NCBI GenBank assembly: GCA_947084935.1
Contig: CAMTUH010000008.1
Span: 1 to 59,867 of the forward strand
Source: CAMTUH01 sp947084935
GTDB taxonomy: Bacteria; Pseudomonadota; Gammaproteobacteria; Coxiellales; Coxiellaceae
DNA: 59,867 bases
Reading direction: 5' to 3'
Shown here: positions 41,736 to 50,024 of the stretch, one piece after another
Layout of the letters: each line of letters opens with the position of its first letter
How positions within the stretch are numbered: position 1 is the stretch's first letter
Program-made: the position numbers and the translations under genes
The notes under the pieces: generated by a model
What the model was told of the DNA's origin: nothing
Database searches by the model: none
The model's input: the letters and a program-made list of their open reading frames with translations, nothing else

Positions 41736-42455
41736 TCATACAGAATCGGATTGGATAATATGTTCTATTTTTTTTATCAAGAGTTCAATACGCTCATCCG
41801 CTATATTGCCGTATGGCATAAAATGTCCTGGTAACGCATCTTGGAAAAATCGATTATTGTAGATAGCATGAAATGATTTTGCCAAATATTGTCTCAACGC
41901 ATGATTTGATTGTTTGATTTCCGCAATAAGCTCCAATCTGCCATCAATAACAGAAACGATATCTTCAAAATCGTGACTCGCTAAAAAATCTATGTTACCA
42001 CGGGTTTTAAATGCTTCTAATTTAGTAGCAAGAAAATAAGGTGCAGTCACTACCTTGATGTGAAGATCATCTGAAAGTATATGGTGTAGTGAATTTTCAA
42101 TAGCAGATTTATACCAGCGGTTACCAAAGCCTAGAATTTTCTCATCGGTTGGCATAACATCCAAAATAACATCATCATAACGCCATCGACACACTACCTC
42201 ATCGTGCATTGATTTTTTAAACCCCTGCGCTAACAATTTTTTTTCAAATTGATGATATTCGTTCAACGAAATTACATCCACGATACAATCTACATCAAAC
42301 GTGTAACGCACGTCAGGAGAAGCGGTATCTGTAATAAAAAGTGTGGTTGTGCACCCTCCCAAAAATACAACCTGATCACGTAAAATTCCAAGCTGCTTAG
42401 CTATAAATTGCAGCATCTTAAGATTAGCACGCTTAACCGATTCATCAATTCTCAT
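41736..42455 (-). CDS. Nucleotidyltransferase toxin-like protein (AbiEii/MNT type)
   Basis: This 239-residue protein has the polymerase-beta-like motif FLGGCTTTLFITDTASPDVRYTFDVDCIVD (GG near residue 33, then the D-x-D pair) and a later DVILDVMP acidic motif. This resembles the AbiEii/nucleotidyltransferase toxin superfamily. Such enzymes transfer nucleotides to tRNA or proteins in toxin-antitoxin or abortive infection systems. It overlaps the upstream HTH gene by 11 bases. Confidence 0.65.
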   Translation of the reverse strand: MRIDESVKRANLKMLQFIAKQLGILRDQVVFLGGCTTTLFITDTASPDVRYTFDVDCIVDVISLNEYHQFEKKLLAQGFKKSMHDEVVCRWRYDDVILDVMPTDEKILGFGNRWYKSAIENSLHHILSDDLHIKVVTAPYFLATKLEAFKTRGNIDFLASHDFEDIVSVIDGRLELIAEIKQSNHALRQYLAKSFHAIYNNRFFQDALPGHFMPYGNIADERIELLIKKIEHIIQSDSV

Positions 42456-42972
42456 GCCTTATCCTATTTTTTAAAAGTTTACTGGCTATATTGCGTTCTC
42501 TCGCTCGGCCCGATCTTATTGCATCAATCAGAACCAGTAATTCATAGAAAGACTGATCTTTAGTTTTGCGCAATGCTTTCGGTACAGCGGGATGAATTGG
42601 ATTTAATGCTACACCACGCTTTGAACCTTGTGCGTCAGGCCATACAGGGATTGGTTCACTACCCAGCGCAATTTTATCATGAAATAAGGGCGCCCCTACT
42701 GCAGTGGGTATACCGCGCGTATATTCACCCAATTTTCCTGGCAGTAGATATTTAAGACCGTTGATTAAAAATTCTTCCGCAGCAGCAAGGATAGGCAGAA
42801 ACTGTGACCCTTTGGTTTTCCTTAATAGCCTTGCTTCAATTAGGCGTTTCAAACCCGCGTTAGTTTCAGCCAGACTAATGCATAAAGACTCAGCCAGTTG
42901 GCGTTGAGACCACTCCGCTTTGGGATTGGCTAACAACTTAAGCAAAATGAGGCAGTCCTGTGGCTTTAACAT
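42445..42972 (-). CDS. Winged-HTH partner of the nucleotidyltransferase
   Basis: This 175-residue protein opens with a MarR-like winged helix (LKPQDCLILLKLLANPKAEWSQRQLAESLCISLAETNAGLKRLIEARLLRKTKG). The C-terminal half has PAVPKALRKTKDQSFYELLVLIDAIRSGRARE. It is first in the pair and the promoter region carries a 24-bp nested palindrome (43022-43045), consistent with autoregulation. It is likely the antitoxin; the pairing with an AbiEii-like protein is a known arrangement in type IV systems. Confidence 0.6.
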   Translation of the reverse strand: MLKPQDCLILLKLLANPKAEWSQRQLAESLCISLAETNAGLKRLIEARLLRKTKGSQFLPILAAAEEFLINGLKYLLPGKLGEYTRGIPTAVGAPLFHDKIALGSEPIPVWPDAQGSKRGVALNPIHPAVPKALRKTKDQSFYELLVLIDAIRSGRARERNIASKLLKNRIRHEN

Positions 42973-43007
42973 GGTTTGGTTTTCGTTTCCGGTGGTTAAC
43001 TAATGAA

Positions 43008-43045
43008 AGTATACCACAGGTGTTCGCTGTTCGCGAACTGCGAAC
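43008..43045 (-). promoter_or_regulatory. Nested palindromic operator overlapping the pair's promoter
   Basis: GTTCGC-T-GTTCGCGAAC-T-GCGAAC (43022-43045) is an inverted repeat within an inverted repeat. On the minus strand the -10 TATACT (43013-43008) lies just downstream, so a protein bound to the palindrome would cover the -35 region of the 42972 gene. Confidence 0.6.
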
Positions 43046-43171
43046 AGATCACAAAATGTGGTGGGGAAATGGTGGGGCTGTCGTGATTTGTTATGCTTTT
43101 TGATGCGGATGGAGCGTACGTTCCGGGTTGAAAAGTTAATAAAAACAATCTATTAGAAAATAAGCCCTTGC

Positions 43172-43217
43172 CTCTTAATCAGCGGGTCGACAGTTCGAGC
43201 CTGTCACGGCCCATCAA
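43172..43217 (+). repeat. Third copy of the tRNA-Lys attachment core
   Basis: CTCTTAATCAGCGGGTCGAC... to CCCATCAA matches the 30120 and 38123 copies, and the bases after it (AAAATCAATAGGTTA) resemble the flank of the first copy. An ATGTAGAAG motif follows at 43264. It implies a second integration event or tandem island between 38172 and 43217. Confidence 0.8.
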
Positions 43218-43293
43218 AAAATCAATAGGTTATATAAATTTGCCCTCGACGCGAAAGAAACCTATGTAGAAGGTTGGGGAGATACGACAATGA

Positions 43294-43713
43294 TCACTTC
43301 GCGACTATGATGGGGCAGTCGTTGGGGTTATCTGATTCACATTGATACCAGTGAGGCCAAGGACCGGCGTGCCAGTTTCCTTTATGAAGGGGGTCGCCTG
43401 AGGCAGTTAAACCAATCTCAATAGCAAAATGATGATTGATCTCATAAATCACTCCTGTATAACAACCAGAACCAACGCACGTCAATGGCTCATAACTGAA
43501 TGCTTTTGAATAATAAATTTTACCAGGCACATTTCCTACGCATTGAGAAGAATGAATAGTGACTTGATGGGGCAGATAGGGAGTTTCATTTTGAATACAA
43601 ATACATTTATTTTGTTGGAAATCACAATTGTAAGACAGAGGAGGAGAAAAGGTGGTGCCAGCATATGCGAGAGTTGACATGACCAATGAAAGAACAAAAA
43701 TTCCTTTTTTCAT
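43294..43713 (-). CDS. Small secreted Cys-containing protein
   Basis: This 139-residue protein starts at ATG 43713 (AAAGGA 7 bases upstream). Its Sec signal peptide (MKKGIFVLSLVMSTLAYA) is followed by a mature domain with eight Cys (NCDFQQNKCICIQ, SSQCVG, TCVGSGCYTG, QCESDNPNDCP), likely disulfide-bonded in the periplasm or outside. No family is recognised. The plan is like the secreted proteins at 896 and 13032. Confidence 0.65.
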   Translation of the reverse strand: MKKGIFVLSLVMSTLAYAGTTFSPPLSYNCDFQQNKCICIQNETPYLPHQVTIHSSQCVGNVPGKIYYSKAFSYEPLTCVGSGCYTGVIYEINHHFAIEIGLTASGDPLHKGNWHAGPWPHWYQCESDNPNDCPIIVAK

Positions 43714-43843
43714 AATAGTTTCCTTTGCATAAAATGAGATTCTGGAATGCCATCGCTTTCGATTATAATACACTTCCGCGATCAGAGTGCGAACCTTCAC
43801 CACTAGCCAGAGGGTTGGTGTTGGTTAGGAAGCTCTTTTAATT

Positions 43844-44959
43844 TTAGAGCCCGATCCAACGAATGAAGCGGTCGGTTGACCTGGGTGGGATAGAGGATTT
43901 TTTCTCAATAATTTTCATTTCAGTGGCGTAGTAACCGCGCTGCAGTTTAACAACGGGTATAACGAAACGAATGGTGCTGTGATCCACTTTTTCTAGTTCG
44001 GTATGACTTAATGCAATGTATTCCGTATTGTCAATTTGGCGTCGCAACATTCGATTTAACGGAACTTTAGTGTTAAATGTTTGCAGATAGTTTTCTGCGG
44101 TAATGGCCAGGATCGGTTCATTTTCTTCGTGTTTGTGATTGTTATTGATGTCTGCAAAAAGAATGCTGGCTCGTTGTTCTTCTTCTTTTGTAACGCTTAT
44201 AACTTTTTTGGCTTTTTCACCATTTTGTTTTTGAAGCGGGTTGCAGTTTGTGAATTTCGACTTCTGCAGCCAATCGTTAGGATAATAAGCAACCAGTAAA
44301 GAATTTTCTTTTATCGTATCAATGATTGGTTTCGTTAACTGCACGGGTACGGTTGGACATCCCCAGCTTCGACCCACTCTCCCATATTTTTTTACAAAAT
44401 TTTCATCGACGTACCACGAGCCGTGTACGACAATAAATCGATTGTAAGCGTTGTCGTTAAAATTTTTATCCAGGCCATATAATTTTAACGACAGACCATG
44501 GCGGCCCAAGTAGGGATCTCCGGTATTGTATACACCGATACTGCTGGCTTTACTGTTGCCTTTATTGGAGAAATATTCCGACAATAAGGCTCCCGAATTA
44601 ATGCCGTGCGACACATAAGTATGAAATAATAATTTCCTTTTTTCTAAGTCAAATATCCATAATCGTTTTTCACTCGAGGGCAGAGAAAAATCGATGATGG
44701 TTAATACAGAATTGTGAGAGACACCGTGTTGATTTGCACAGGTTAAAGTGGTTAATACTTCCTGGATCACTTCGGGTTTCAATGTGGGGGCTTGATCCTG
44801 GAGCAGTGTTTTTATTCTGTTTAAGGATGTGGAATCGATTTTGAAATTTTCGCGTTCCGCGCCTGTAAATACCGTGGTTTTATTGAAAATACTGTAGTAT
44901 TCTTTGATACCCCAAAAGCAGCTTATGAAGATGCCCATTAACAGCAGCGCCTTTATCAT
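43844..44959 (-). CDS. L,D-transpeptidase-like protein (murein L,D-transpeptidase catalytic domain family)
   Basis: This 371-residue protein has an N-terminal membrane anchor (3-16, IKALLLMGIFISCFWG). The catalytic region (about 90-225) shows the strand LWIFDLEKRKLLFHTYVSHG, then RFIVVHGSWYV with His, and GRSWGCPTV with the nucleophile Cys, the HxS...SxGC(P) arrangement of this peptidoglycan-modifying family. The C-terminal 130 residues are unassigned. Coxiella small-cell forms are rich in 3-3 crosslinks, so such enzymes are expected (knowledge of the group). Confidence 0.75.
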   Translation of the reverse strand: MIKALLLMGIFISCFWGIKEYYSIFNKTTVFTGAERENFKIDSTSLNRIKTLLQDQAPTLKPEVIQEVLTTLTCANQHGVSHNSVLTIIDFSLPSSEKRLWIFDLEKRKLLFHTYVSHGINSGALLSEYFSNKGNSKASSIGVYNTGDPYLGRHGLSLKLYGLDKNFNDNAYNRFIVVHGSWYVDENFVKKYGRVGRSWGCPTVPVQLTKPIIDTIKENSLLVAYYPNDWLQKSKFTNCNPLQKQNGEKAKKVISVTKEEEQRASILFADINNNHKHEENEPILAITAENYLQTFNTKVPLNRMLRRQIDNTEYIALSHTELEKVDHSTIRFVIPVVKLQRGYYATEMKIIEKKSSIPPRSTDRFIRWIGL

Positions 44960-45075
44960 ACCGTACTAGTCCCCTGGCAAAGCAAAAGTCATTTTTAGAA
45001 TATAGCCCAAAAATAGAGCAGGTTTGGGCCGCCGTGAAACGATGTTCCACGATTTTTTCAGCTATAATTCCTTAT

Positions 45076-45306
45076 ATGATAGAATCCAAACCTTCAAAAA
45101 AACGTCTTTACCGCTCACGCACGGAACGCATGATTGCCGGTGTTTGTGGTGGGATAGCCAATTATTTTAATACCGATCCGGTGTGGATTAGGGTCTTGTT
45201 TTTGGTTCTGCTGATTGCGGCAGGCTCGACGTTGTTAATTTACTTAATTTTATGGCTGATTGTCCCCTTGGAGCCGGGATCGGGGAATGGCGCTGAACAA
45301 GCATAA
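45076..45306 (+). CDS. PspC-domain protein
   Basis: This 76-residue protein (ATG 45076) has KRLYRSRTERMIAGVCGGIANYFNTDPVWIRVLF followed by a hydrophobic helix (LFLVLLIAAGSTLLIYLILWLIV), the PspC domain that links phage-shock regulation to the membrane. The 3' 67 bases overlap the convergent gene at 45240. No other psp gene is nearby. Confidence 0.85.
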   Translation: MIESKPSKKRLYRSRTERMIAGVCGGIANYFNTDPVWIRVLFLVLLIAAGSTLLIYLILWLIVPLEPGSGNGAEQA

Positions 45307-46709
45307 TTGATGCCGGCTTCTACGACAGGCATTAAACGGTTCTTAAATGAAATTTTTTGTAAGTATTCCGCTATAATTTCCCGTTCGTTATTTTGTTCGA
45401 TTGCACTAATTAATTCACAAATTTTATTGATTTCATCATCGGAGAAGTGTCCATTGTTTTCCATGACCTCATCGTTATAAACCATATCCAATAATTTTGC
45501 ATAATTTTTACAGTCAAGCTCTTTAGATTTATCACTGAGTTCGAAATGACTCATGGTTTTCCAGCGCATTACTTCTGGGAAAAGAGTTTTTATGAAGCCC
45601 AAAATATACGAAATCGTGCGGTCGCCTGTGCCCATGATGGGGGAGTGGGCGTTTCGGATCAGAAGGTCAAAATCGTGTGGATGGATAAATTTACTGAAGG
45701 TCACGATAATGATCTTTCCCTGATAATCGTCGCCAGACAGTTGATGTACATTGTCAATGTCGACAGTTTTTATCGGTTTATCTAAAACTAATCCTTCCCA
45801 TTGAGCGGAGTTAAAATTTTTGGCTAATAAAAAAATAGATTTTTGGTCGTTCTGATTTAATCGATCAATAATTCGGATAAAATTGGAGACCGTGCCATAG
45901 CCTTTCATGGATTCTGTCTGTAATCCTTCGCCGATATAAGAAAAATAAAATTGGTGGTCGCATACGGCCATCAGCGTTCGCAGGGATTCATCGTAATAAT
46001 TCAGATCACGGTTACTGATTTCATTCTCATCCGGCACAGAGACGCCGAGGCTATTTTTATTGGCGTATCCGGTTGTTTGGTACAGACCTTTTGCCTCATC
46101 AGGAATTTCGTATTCGTAAACGGCACTGAAGAGGGGAATACCACTCTCGTTATTCTTCCATAATTCCTGCCAATAGGTCACCAAGGAATCGATGTCACCG
46201 CTGCTGTTCACGAATGGGAAGAATAATACATACCCTAAGTCATGTGGGGCGAGACCATTTTTTTTAATACATTCGTGAGCGATATCTAGAATTTGTTTAG
46301 GCCAGCGATCTTCATCCTCTTCGGCGCTGTTTTTTGCTGTATCTTCGTTTGTCTTTTCGTTTTCGATGGAGACAATATGCGGTTGAGGCAATTCAGGGTA
46401 TTCACTGAGTATCATATCCATTTCGAGCGCCTTATTATCAGGCTTTATTATTATCCAATGAATGATTAAAGAAGAATCTTGTTTTTTTAGTAGTATCAGC
46501 AGCTCAACTCCATTCATTAAATCGCCAAAACCGTTAGGCACATAAGTGATTAACGTAAACCGGCGATTTCTGCTTTGGACGGTTTGCGCTTCTTGTACGG
46601 CTTCTGGAGAGATGTGCAATAAAACCGAAGCCGCTTCAATCGGATCGAAAACGTAATCGGGATCGTTGGGATCATCGGGTGGTGCAAAAAAGCGAGGGAG
46701 TTTACGCAT
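45240..46709 (-). CDS. Unknown protein with weak GT-B-like features
   Basis: This 489-residue soluble protein is not confidently recognised. The N-terminal ITYVPNGFGDLMNGVELLILLKKQ and the later PIMGTGDRTISYILGFIKTLFPEVMRWKT resemble the start of the first Rossmann half and the nucleotide-sugar loop of GT-B glycosyltransferases, but catalytic residues cannot be assigned. The C-terminus shares 67 bases with pspC on the other strand. A 26-bp palindrome lies 20 bases upstream of the start. Effector or glycosyltransferase are both open. Confidence 0.45.
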   Translation of the reverse strand: MRKLPRFFAPPDDPNDPDYVFDPIEAASVLLHISPEAVQEAQTVQSRNRRFTLITYVPNGFGDLMNGVELLILLKKQDSSLIIHWIIIKPDNKALEMDMILSEYPELPQPHIVSIENEKTNEDTAKNSAEEDEDRWPKQILDIAHECIKKNGLAPHDLGYVLFFPFVNSSGDIDSLVTYWQELWKNNESGIPLFSAVYEYEIPDEAKGLYQTTGYANKNSLGVSVPDENEISNRDLNYYDESLRTLMAVCDHQFYFSYIGEGLQTESMKGYGTVSNFIRIIDRLNQNDQKSIFLLAKNFNSAQWEGLVLDKPIKTVDIDNVHQLSGDDYQGKIIIVTFSKFIHPHDFDLLIRNAHSPIMGTGDRTISYILGFIKTLFPEVMRWKTMSHFELSDKSKELDCKNYAKLLDMVYNDEVMENNGHFSDDEINKICELISAIEQNNEREIIAEYLQKISFKNRLMPVVEAGINYACSAPFPDPGSKGTISHKIK

Positions 46710-46728
46710 AGGGGGTGCTTACTCATGA

Positions 46729-46754
46729 TTGATAGTGTCATATGATACTATCAA
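46729..46754. promoter_or_regulatory. 26-bp palindrome upstream of the 45240-46709 gene
   Basis: TTGATAGTGTCAT (46729-46741) and ATGATACTATCAA (46742-46754) are complementary at 12 of 13 positions with no loop, typical of a dimeric repressor site. The bound factor is unknown. Confidence 0.5.
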
Positions 46755-46882
46755 ATTCAATCCTTCTGTAAGTAATGAAATGTGCATTTCGAGGCCCCTT
46801 TAATTTTTAGTTAATGTCTTGGCTGATGCATGTATCCCTATTTTCTGTTATGTTTCCAGGCAGTTAAAATGAGGTCGTTTTT

Positions 46883-48262
46883 ATGAAAGGGAACGAAGGT
46901 TCGCGAACACTTACGGCAGCAGAAGAGGCATTATTAGCAGCCGAAAATGGTCAGCAGGTAGAAAAGCTCATTCGTGAAAATATAGGACTTAATTTAGATT
47001 GTATGAATCGCAACGGCTATACTTGTTTAAATGCGGCGGCCGAAAGCCGTGATTTTGAGATGGCTGAGGTATTACTCCGTCACGGGGCAGATCCTAATTT
47101 AACCGGATTTTCAAATACGCCGTTAATTTCCGCTGTTTGTGAGGGGGATGTTGATATTGTTAGGGTCTTACTGCAATTTAATGCCGACGTGAATTTATGC
47201 CCTCATACTGATCCTCCAGTAGCCTTAGCAGCAAGCGCGCTTCATTTTTCTCCTGAACGACAGGCTGATTTCATTGGAATAGTGAGATTACTCGTTGAGC
47301 ACGGAGCCGACGTCAACGCGCTCGCGACCGACGATTATGGTCATGATCGTACCCCCTTATCTTATGCCTGTGAAATAGGAAACGTGGAATTAGTTACCTT
47401 TTTACTCGATCATGGTGCAAACGTTGTTGATGCGGAGTACGATTATGACAGCACGCCATTACATGTCGCAGTGAATTCATGCCCTAGTGTTAATCTCTTA
47501 CAGCACTTACCAGCAGAGTCTCATTGGAATCCTGCTCCTTACATTGAAATAGTGAGATTACTCGTTGAACACGGAGCCTACGTCAACGATGCTGCGACCG
47601 ACGATTATGATCGTACCCCCTTATCTTATGCTTGTGAAAATGGGAGCCTGGAATTAGTTACCTTTTTACTCGATCATGGTGCAAACGTTGATGGAGTGGA
47701 TCATGGCGCAATTGATGCGGTAGGCGGTAATCGTTACAATGAGTACAAGCCATTGCATATCGCAGACCACCACAACCGCGAAGCAATCATCCATCTTTTG
47801 TGTGAACGAGGAGCCCGCATTTATCTGCGTGATCGTCATTGGAAAGACGTGATGGATTATGCAAGAGAAAATGGTCATGAGGAACGCGTAGACTATTATC
47901 GCAACATGCTCCAGAAAGGATTGTTGGCTTCTGAACCTAATCCATTCCGGCGTGCTAATATGGCGGCTCTTACTTTTCAGGGTCCACTGGTTATTCCATC
48001 GTTAAAAGCGATAGGACTCTTTGCGTTGGAGCAACATGAACGGCAGTCGTTGATCAGTGCAGAGCAGATTAAAGAGGCATTGCCTGAGGAGCTGTTTGTG
48101 GAATATAAACGACTCTCTTCACGGCCAACTGAGGCGCGTTATGAGCACTACTGTTATGACGACTCATCCTTCTGGAAGTTGGGCCTCGGCTCGTCGCCTT
48201 CAGAGCGGATGAAGGGGGCCTGTTTTGACGAAACCTCAGCAAAATCTATAGTTATCAAATAG
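46883..48262 (+). CDS. Ankyrin-repeat protein with an internal duplication
   Basis: This 459-residue protein follows an ATGAGG ribosome site. Ankyrin repeats span about residues 10-330 (for example TPLISAVCEGDVDIVRVLLQFNADVNL, TPLSYACEIGNVELVTFLLDHGANV). Two of them come from a duplicated block of about 150 bases (47273-47426 and 47543-47690). The C-terminal 130 residues are unrecognised (LKAIGLFALEQHERQSLISAEQIKEALPEELF). No signal peptide. Ankyrin proteins of Legionellales are often host-directed effectors; translocation is not shown here. Confidence 0.75.
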   Translation: MKGNEGSRTLTAAEEALLAAENGQQVEKLIRENIGLNLDCMNRNGYTCLNAAAESRDFEMAEVLLRHGADPNLTGFSNTPLISAVCEGDVDIVRVLLQFNADVNLCPHTDPPVALAASALHFSPERQADFIGIVRLLVEHGADVNALATDDYGHDRTPLSYACEIGNVELVTFLLDHGANVVDAEYDYDSTPLHVAVNSCPSVNLLQHLPAESHWNPAPYIEIVRLLVEHGAYVNDAATDDYDRTPLSYACENGSLELVTFLLDHGANVDGVDHGAIDAVGGNRYNEYKPLHIADHHNREAIIHLLCERGARIYLRDRHWKDVMDYARENGHEERVDYYRNMLQKGLLASEPNPFRRANMAALTFQGPLVIPSLKAIGLFALEQHERQSLISAEQIKEALPEELFVEYKRLSSRPTEARYEHYCYDDSSFWKLGLGSSPSERMKGACFDETSAKSIVIK

Positions 48263-48282
48263 TTAAAAATAAAACTGTAAGA

Positions 48283-48303
48283 AATTGCTCACAAAATGAA
48301 CAG
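48283..48303. repeat. Half copy of the 6883-6920 palindrome
   Basis: AATTGCTCACAAAATGAACAG matches the right arm and loop of the palindrome at 6883-6920, and the surrounding TTTCTGGCTTATATTTTT resembles the reverse of the flank there. It lies in the 233-base gap 48263-48499, which otherwise shows no clear feature. Confidence 0.45.
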
Positions 48304-48499
48304 TTTCTGGCTTATATTTTTCCACCCCAAACATGTCTAAAATTTGAACTATACGGTGATGGCCGTAGGTTGCTAGGAAGCAGCAAGGGTAAAGACCCAA
48401 ACGGGCAAGGGAAGGCCCAGCAGGCAGAGGGATGTGCCTGTGGGTCTTACACATAGATAGGGTAGGGTAGGTGATTTAGGTTTTTTGGAGGTGTTTGGT

Positions 48500-49366
48500 A
48501 TGAATACGGAATTGTTACAAAAACTCAAACGGGGCGTACTACTGCACAGTGCAGCAGAAAAAAACGACGTTCCCTTGATTCAATTACTGATGAAATACGG
48601 TTCTAATCCGCATTATAAAGACAATGGGGGCATTACGGCATTAGGTGCCACTCGAACCTTAAGTGCTTTTGCGGCCATTTTGGACTCGCCGTATTACCGA
48701 GTAAACGTGGATGAATTAAATAAACCTTTATATTCAAATACGGGAAACTACGCGTTGCACACCAGTGCGTGTCAAAAAGGGGAGGACGGTCTTGTGCGAG
48801 CAAAGCGATTGCTGGAAGCCGGTGTGAGTCCGAACGTGCAAAACAAATTGGGTGACACGCCCTTACATTTAGCCGCCAGAAAAAACAACATTGCATTAAT
48901 AACTTTATTGATGGAATACGATGCCGATCCCCATATTAAAAATAGCGTGGGTGCAACGGCATTGGGCACCACTCGGACGGCAGATTCTTTTGTAGCGATG
49001 GTGGATTCACCGCGTTATAGAATAAATGTGAGCGCGTTAAATGAGCCTTTATACTTGGATTCGGGTAATTATGTATTACACGCGATTCCGTGTCAGAAAG
49101 GCGAAGTGGGTTTTGCGCGCACACAGCGCTTGCTTGAGGCGGGTGTCAATCCGAACGTACAAAACAAATCGGGTGACACGCCCTTACACTTGGCGGCCAG
49201 AAAGTATAACGTGGCGCTGATTAAATTGCTGATGGAACACGGCGCCAATCCGCATATCCAAAACAGCAAGGGGGTGACGGCGCTGGAGGAATGCAGCACG
49301 AATGCCGCCATGGAAACTTTATTAGACATGCTATCAAAACAATGGTTCATGCGGGCATTGGGTTGA
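48500..49366 (+). CDS. Ankyrin-repeat protein built from a 110-residue tandem repeat
   Basis: This 288-residue protein starts at ATG 48500 (GGAGGTG upstream). Units at about 15-125 and 126-236 are homologous: LHSAAEKNDVPLIQLLMKYG / LHLAARKNNIALITLLMEYD, then ALG-TRT---F-A--DSP-YR-NV--LN-PLY, CQKGE, RLLEAGV-PNVQNK-GDTPLHLAARK. A third partial unit ends the protein. Each unit combines two ankyrin repeats with a non-ankyrin insert. Recent duplication is evident. Effector role is possible. Confidence 0.7.
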   Translation: MNTELLQKLKRGVLLHSAAEKNDVPLIQLLMKYGSNPHYKDNGGITALGATRTLSAFAAILDSPYYRVNVDELNKPLYSNTGNYALHTSACQKGEDGLVRAKRLLEAGVSPNVQNKLGDTPLHLAARKNNIALITLLMEYDADPHIKNSVGATALGTTRTADSFVAMVDSPRYRINVSALNEPLYLDSGNYVLHAIPCQKGEVGFARTQRLLEAGVNPNVQNKSGDTPLHLAARKYNVALIKLLMEHGANPHIQNSKGVTALEECSTNAAMETLLDMLSKQWFMRALG

Positions 49367-49433
49367 TTGTGTCACTTTCAAATAAAGCGAAATTATTTTA
49401 GACTGGGTTCCTTTTACATAAAAGGAACTCAGC

Positions 49434-49943
49434 ATGCCGAGAACTTTAGATCCGCCCGATATCACCCGACAACTTAATCTATTTAATTCGAACACTGTGA
49501 AAGGTTGGAAAAACTATTGCGATGAAGGCATTCGATTTTCTGAGGTTCTCTCGAGGAATCAAGTTATAAATTTTTTTATCTGTTGGTGCACTATTTTTCC
49601 ATTAGAATGCTGGAAGGATCACGAAAAATTAAATGCTGCTATGACTCCTTATTTGGGGAACAATTCAAAAATCTCTCTGCAAAAGCTGATCAATTACGAA
49701 TTTATTTCAGAGAAGCCCGATGAGTCAACTTTGTATTTCAAGGGCGCTGTTTTTGTCAAATTAATGGAGGACAGACCTGAGTACTACGTTGATTTTATAC
49801 TGTATCTACCAGAAACATTGCCAAAAACCCAAGCAGACTCGTCTGTAGATAACACGTTAGGAGACTGGTTTGGTGGTGGAGGTTTGGAGGGCGATGATGA
49901 TGAAGAGCGTGATACGGATAGCATATTGAGCATTGGAAGGTGA
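49434..49943 (+). CDS. Hypothetical protein with a Gly/acidic tail
   Basis: This 169-residue soluble protein follows AAAGGAACTCAGC. No domain is recognised; the N-terminal 130 residues have mixed helix and strand (RNQVINFFICWCTIFPLECW). The last 30 residues are FGGGGLEGDDDEERDTDSIL, an acidic stretch close to the C-terminus that resembles the E-block of Dot/Icm effectors. It lies between an ankyrin gene and a cupin gene. Confidence 0.5.
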   Translation: MPRTLDPPDITRQLNLFNSNTVKGWKNYCDEGIRFSEVLSRNQVINFFICWCTIFPLECWKDHEKLNAAMTPYLGNNSKISLQKLINYEFISEKPDESTLYFKGAVFVKLMEDRPEYYVDFILYLPETLPKTQADSSVDNTLGDWFGGGGLEGDDDEERDTDSILSIGR

Positions 49944-50024
49944 AGGAAAAAAATTAATAAAAAGCAATTTCGCGTGCAGAAAGTGCAGTAGCGTGCGATA
50001 ATGCGCGTAAAAAGGTGTGTGTCA

